From NCBI GenBank assembly GCA_031553885.1, contig JAVBKV010000026.1, positions 1 to 64,000 of the forward strand: a stretch of 64,000 nucleotides of DNA, given 5' to 3'. The first letter of the stretch is position 1, and the number at the start of each line of letters is the position of its first letter. The stretch is from JAVBKV01 sp031553885 (GTDB taxonomy: Bacteria; Bacteroidota; Bacteroidia; Bacteroidales; Azobacteroidaceae). The notes below the pieces were generated by a model that ran no database searches, was not told where the DNA came from, and worked only from the letters and a program-made list of their open reading frames with translations. Positions 60,894 through 64,000 of the stretch are shown here, piece after piece. The position numbers and the translations under genes were made by a program.

Positions 60894-63037
60894 AACCGAA
60901 TTTCAAAAATATAGACATCAACAACGACGGTTTTACAGCTACCAATGCTGCAGAATGGTCAAAAGCCAACGGCATCAAAGCCGACTGGCTTACTCCGGAA
61001 CACATTTCCGTGAAACCGGTTTATACCAAAGAAGACCTGGAAGGAATGGAACAGTTGGGTTATGCCTCCGGAGTTCCTCCTTTTCTCCGTGGACCTTATA
61101 CCGGAATGTATGCCATGCGTCCCTGGACCATTCGTCAATACGCCGGTTTTTCAACAGCTGAAGAATCCAATGCTTTTTATCGCAGAAACCTGGCTTCGGG
61201 ACAGAAGGGACTTTCAGTTGCCTTTGACCTGGCTACTCACCGCGGTTATGACGCCGATCACCCACGGGTAGTCGGCGACGTTGGAAAAGCAGGTGTTTCC
61301 ATCTGTTCCCTGGAAGACATGAAGGTATTGTTTGCCGGTATTCCTTTGAAAGACATGTCCGTTTCCATGACCATGAACGGAGCCGTACTTCCTATCCTTG
61401 CTTTTTATATCAACGCAGGATTGGAACAAGGCGCCAAACTGGAAGAAATGGCGGGTACGATTCAAAACGATATCCTGAAAGAATTCATGGTGCGTAATAC
61501 CTATATTTATCCGCCCGAATTCTCCATGCGTATCATTGCCGACATTTTCGAGTATACTTCGCAGAAAATGCCGAAATTCAATTCCATTTCCATTTCGGGA
61601 TACCACATGCAGGAAGCTGGAGCTACAGCTGATATTGAATTGGCTTATACCCTGGCCGATGGTATGGAATACCTCCGTGCTGGAATCAATGCCGGAATAG
61701 ATGTGGATGCTTTTGCTCCCCGTCTGTCGTTCTTCTGGGCCATTGGAATGAACCATTTCATGGAAATAGCCAAGATGCGTGCCGCCCGTTTACTGTGGGC
61801 AAAAATCGTCAAGAGCTTCGGCGCTAAAAACCCGAAATCACTGGCATTGCGTACACACAGCCAGACTTCCGGATGGTCGCTCACCGAACAAGACCCATTC
61901 AACAACGTTGGACGTACCTGTATCGAAGCCATGGCTGCGGCATTGGGCCATACCCAATCCCTGCACACCAATGCATTGGATGAAGCCATTGCCCTTCCGA
62001 CCGACTTCTCTGCCCGTATTGCCCGTAATACACAGATCTACATCCAGGAAGAAACATATATCTGTAAAGAGATCGACCCATGGGCAGGATCCTACTACGT
62101 AGAAAGCCTGACTCAGGAATTGGCAAATAAAGCCTGGGCGCTGATTCAGGAAGTCGAAGGATTAGGTGGTATGGCCAAAGCCATCGAAACCGGTCTTCCG
62201 AAAATGAGGATCGAAGAAGCCGCGGCCCGTACTCAGGCCAAAATCGACTCAGGCGCTCAAACCATCATCGGTGTCAACAAATACCGGTTGGAAAAAGAAG
62301 ATCCTATCGACATCCTGGAAGTAGACAATACGGCTGTCCGTGAGCAACAAATCGCCCGGTTGAAAGAACTGAGAGCTAATCGCGACGAAGCAGCAGTAAA
62401 AAAATGCCTCGAAGCGATTACAAAATGTGCGGAAACCGGCGAAGGCAACCTCCTGGAACTGGCTGTCGAAGCCGCTCATGTTCGCGCCAGTCTGGGAGAA
62501 ATCTCAGATGCCTGCGAAAAAGTATGCGGACGTTATAAAGCAATCATTAGAACTATTTCAGGAGTGTATTCATCAGAAACCAAACAAGATCCGACGTTCC
62601 AGCGCGCTTGTGAACTGGCGGAAAAATTTGCGAAGAAAGAAGGTCGTCAACCCCGCATCATGATTGCCAAAATGGGTCAGGACGGACACGACCGTGGTGC
62701 AAAAGTAGTAGCAACCGGTTATGCCGACTGCGGATTCGACGTGGATATGGGACCTCTGTTCCAGACTCCGGAAGAAGCTGCCCGCCAGGGAGTTGAAAAC
62801 GACGTGCATGTACTGGGGGTATCTTCCCTGGCTGCGGGTCACAAAACGTTGGTTCCGCAGGTAATTGCCGAATTGAAGAAACTGGGTCGTGAAGATATTC
62901 TGGTTATTGCCGGAGGAGTAATTCCTGCACAGGACTATGATTATCTTTACAAAGCCGGAGTAGCTGCGATCTTTGGTCCCGGTTCACCGGTATCGAAAGC
63001 AGCTTGCCAGATTCTGGAAATTTTGCTGGAAGAATAA
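60890..63037 (+). CDS. mutB: Methylmalonyl-CoA mutase large (alpha) subunit
   Basis: A 715-residue adenosylcobalamin enzyme. The TIM-barrel part includes GPYTGMYAMRPWTIRQYAGF, FDLATHRGYDADHPRV, SISGYHMQEAGATADIELAY, and the C-terminal B12 domain has KMGQDGHDRGAKVVATGYAD (lower-ligand His near residue 600) and SSLAAGHKTLVPQ. It converts succinyl-CoA to (R)-methylmalonyl-CoA in the propionate pathway and needs adenosylcobalamin. Translationally coupled to mutA. No epimerase, MeaB or decarboxylase gene is in the window. Confidence 0.97.
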   Translation: MKPNFKNIDINNDGFTATNAAEWSKANGIKADWLTPEHISVKPVYTKEDLEGMEQLGYASGVPPFLRGPYTGMYAMRPWTIRQYAGFSTAEESNAFYRRNLASGQKGLSVAFDLATHRGYDADHPRVVGDVGKAGVSICSLEDMKVLFAGIPLKDMSVSMTMNGAVLPILAFYINAGLEQGAKLEEMAGTIQNDILKEFMVRNTYIYPPEFSMRIIADIFEYTSQKMPKFNSISISGYHMQEAGATADIELAYTLADGMEYLRAGINAGIDVDAFAPRLSFFWAIGMNHFMEIAKMRAARLLWAKIVKSFGAKNPKSLALRTHSQTSGWSLTEQDPFNNVGRTCIEAMAAALGHTQSLHTNALDEAIALPTDFSARIARNTQIYIQEETYICKEIDPWAGSYYVESLTQELANKAWALIQEVEGLGGMAKAIETGLPKMRIEEAAARTQAKIDSGAQTIIGVNKYRLEKEDPIDILEVDNTAVREQQIARLKELRANRDEAAVKKCLEAITKCAETGEGNLLELAVEAAHVRASLGEISDACEKVCGRYKAIIRTISGVYSSETKQDPTFQRACELAEKFAKKEGRQPRIMIAKMGQDGHDRGAKVVATGYADCGFDVDMGPLFQTPEEAARQGVENDVHVLGVSSLAAGHKTLVPQVIAELKKLGREDILVIAGGVIPAQDYDYLYKAGVAAIFGPGSPVSKAACQILEILLEE

Positions 63038-63051
63038 TTGTACTTGAATAT

Positions 63052-63100
63052 AAAACACAAAGACGCAAGAATTTTATTCAGAGCGTCTTTGTGTTTTTTT
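63052..63100 (+). terminator. Terminator of the mutAB operon
   Basis: AAAACACAAAGACGC (63052-63066) pairs perfectly with GCGTCTTTGTGTTTT (63083-63097), followed by more T. Confidence 0.85.
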
Positions 63101-63122
63101 CATCTATAAAAAACGTATCGGG

Positions 63123-64000
63123 ATGAGTTCGATAAAAGGGTCCTTTATTTCTGCGGTAGCCAGTAAAATTCCTATAAAAACGCTCCTTCGTTGTTCGAAG
63201 GAAACGCTTATCTTTCCTTTTTATCATACGGTTTCGGACGATTATCTTCCTCATATTCACCCTCTTTACAAGCCTAAAACGGTTGATGCATTCAAACAGG
63301 ACCTGGAATTTCTCCTGAATCATTTTCAGCCGGTAAGCATGGAAGAAGTGTATGATCACCTTCAAAAAAAGACAAGGATTTCCAGGCCCTCTTTTCACCT
63401 CTCTTTCGACGACGGTTTGAAAGAAATCCACGAGGTGGTTTTTCCAATTCTGACCCAACGGGGTATTCCTTTTACGGTATTCGTTAACAGCGCCTATGTG
63501 GATAACCGGGACTTGTTTTTCCGGTATAAAGCGGCTCTTCTTATCGATTACCGGAAAGACCTCAGCCCAACAGAAAGGCAACAGATTCTATCTATCGGCT
63601 ATCAACAAAAAGAACAATTGGACCTGTTAGCCGAAAAACAGGGTTTCAGTTTTCCTGATTCTTTGGAAAAACGACATCCGTACCTGACCACGGAAGCATT
63701 AAGCGAAATGAAATCCCAAGGGGTAACGATCGGGGCACACAGTATCGATCACCCACTCTATTCATCCATCAGTGAAGACGAACAGGTCCGGCAGACACTG
63801 GAATCCGTGGCTTTTGTAAAAAAACAATGGAATGAAAGCAAAGCGGTTTTTGCGTTTCCGTTCACCGATGAAAAAATTGCATCTTCCTTCTTTGACCGGA
63901 TTTATCCTTCCGTCGATCTCACATTCGGAATATCCGGTATTTCTTTTCAGCAGAAAAACAGGCACCTGGGACGCATCAATATGGAAAAGTACGGAAAAAA
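63123..64000 (+). CDS. Polysaccharide deacetylase family protein, 3' end outside window
   Basis: An open frame starts at ATG 63123 (MSSIKGSFISAVASKIPIKT) and runs out of the window after about 292 codons, so the C-terminus is missing. The NodB homology domain is recognisable: LIFPFYHTVSDDYLPHIHPL, then HLSFDDGLKEIHEVVFPI (SFDDG, catalytic/metal Asp) and TIGAHSIDHPLYSSIS (metal His). These enzymes remove acetyl groups from N-acetylhexosamines in cell-surface polysaccharides or peptidoglycan. A PlsC-less, signal-free N-terminus suggests a cytosolic or envelope-associated enzyme for surface glycan synthesis. It is not linked to mutAB, since a strong terminator separates them. Confidence 0.85.
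   Translation, partial: MSSIKGSFISAVASKIPIKTLLRCSKETLIFPFYHTVSDDYLPHIHPLYKPKTVDAFKQDLEFLLNHFQPVSMEEVYDHLQKKTRISRPSFHLSFDDGLKEIHEVVFPILTQRGIPFTVFVNSAYVDNRDLFFRYKAALLIDYRKDLSPTERQQILSIGYQQKEQLDLLAEKQGFSFPDSLEKRHPYLTTEALSEMKSQGVTIGAHSIDHPLYSSISEDEQVRQTLESVAFVKKQWNESKAVFAFPFTDEKIASSFFDRIYPSVDLTFGISGISFQQKNRHLGRINMEKYGK

Overview
The window looks like a chromosomal segment of a Gram-negative Bacteroidota, most likely order Bacteroidales. The evidence is the Bacteroidota-type promoter -7 element TAnnTTTG in front of many genes, lipoproteins with Cys followed by Asp/Asn-rich stretches, families largely confined to the phylum (NigD-like, DUF5686, DUF4382, DUF6769-like, Bacteroidota-type LptD), kdsA for LPS, and a methylmalonyl-CoA mutase pair typical of propionate/succinate producers. 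I cannot name the genus from sequence alone. No rRNA, CRISPR array or complete insertion sequence is visible.

Layout. 1-3.4 kb: two DUF1254/DUF1214 proteins (the first cut by the window edge), an outer-membrane protein and a leftover DUF1254 3' tail. 3.4-8.9 kb: an accessory patch with a MITE-like inverted repeat, a two-domain KaiC-like ATPase with a small damaged partner, and a DUF4091 lipoprotein flanked by a full crcB and a broken crcB tail; then crcB-hxlR facing a DJ-1/PfpI gene. 9.6-11.7 kb: an internally deleted CPA1 antiporter under a palindromic operator, a lipoprotein and a CPBP protease. 11.9-19.4 kb: a histidine-rich metal-export cluster (OM protein, DUF6769-like protein, His-rich lipoprotein, then RND adaptor, pump and outer-membrane channel). 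19.6-33 kb: core genes pepE, an XRE regulator, a NUDIX hydrolase, a TPR/OM-barrel pair, topA, a DUF5686 protein and ettA.

33.1-34.6 kb: tRNA-Lys followed by a small island flanked by a 20-bp near-copy of the tRNA 3' end and holding a decayed DUF1254 gene. 34.7-38.3 kb: DUF4382 and short lipoproteins, a cupin-SDR pair, and a membrane protein with its PadR regulator. 38.6-48.7 kb: tRNA-Arg, asnA, ung, an lptD-like gene with an HD hydrolase, an amidase, an MCE/MlaD protein, dnaA and kdsA. 48.8-52.8 kb: NigD-like lipoprotein, EEP-family hydrolase, GH29 fucosidase, DUF308 protein. 52.9-56.2 kb: an AT-rich foreign patch with an integrase remnant, a secreted transglutaminase-like protein and a Sec-exported protein joining an RHS-associated core to a JAB-like C-terminus, followed by a likely immunity protein. 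56.4-64 kb: PAP2 phosphatase, a small HTH protein, a DUF2007-USP-USP fusion, the methylmalonyl-CoA mutase operon behind a long perfect hairpin, and a polysaccharide deacetylase cut by the window end.

The best candidates for something undescribed are the RHS-core/JAB protein with its neighbours, the KaiC-like ATPase with its small partner, the hairpin leader of the mutase operon, and the repeated gain and loss of DUF1254 genes, one of them in a tRNA-Lys island.
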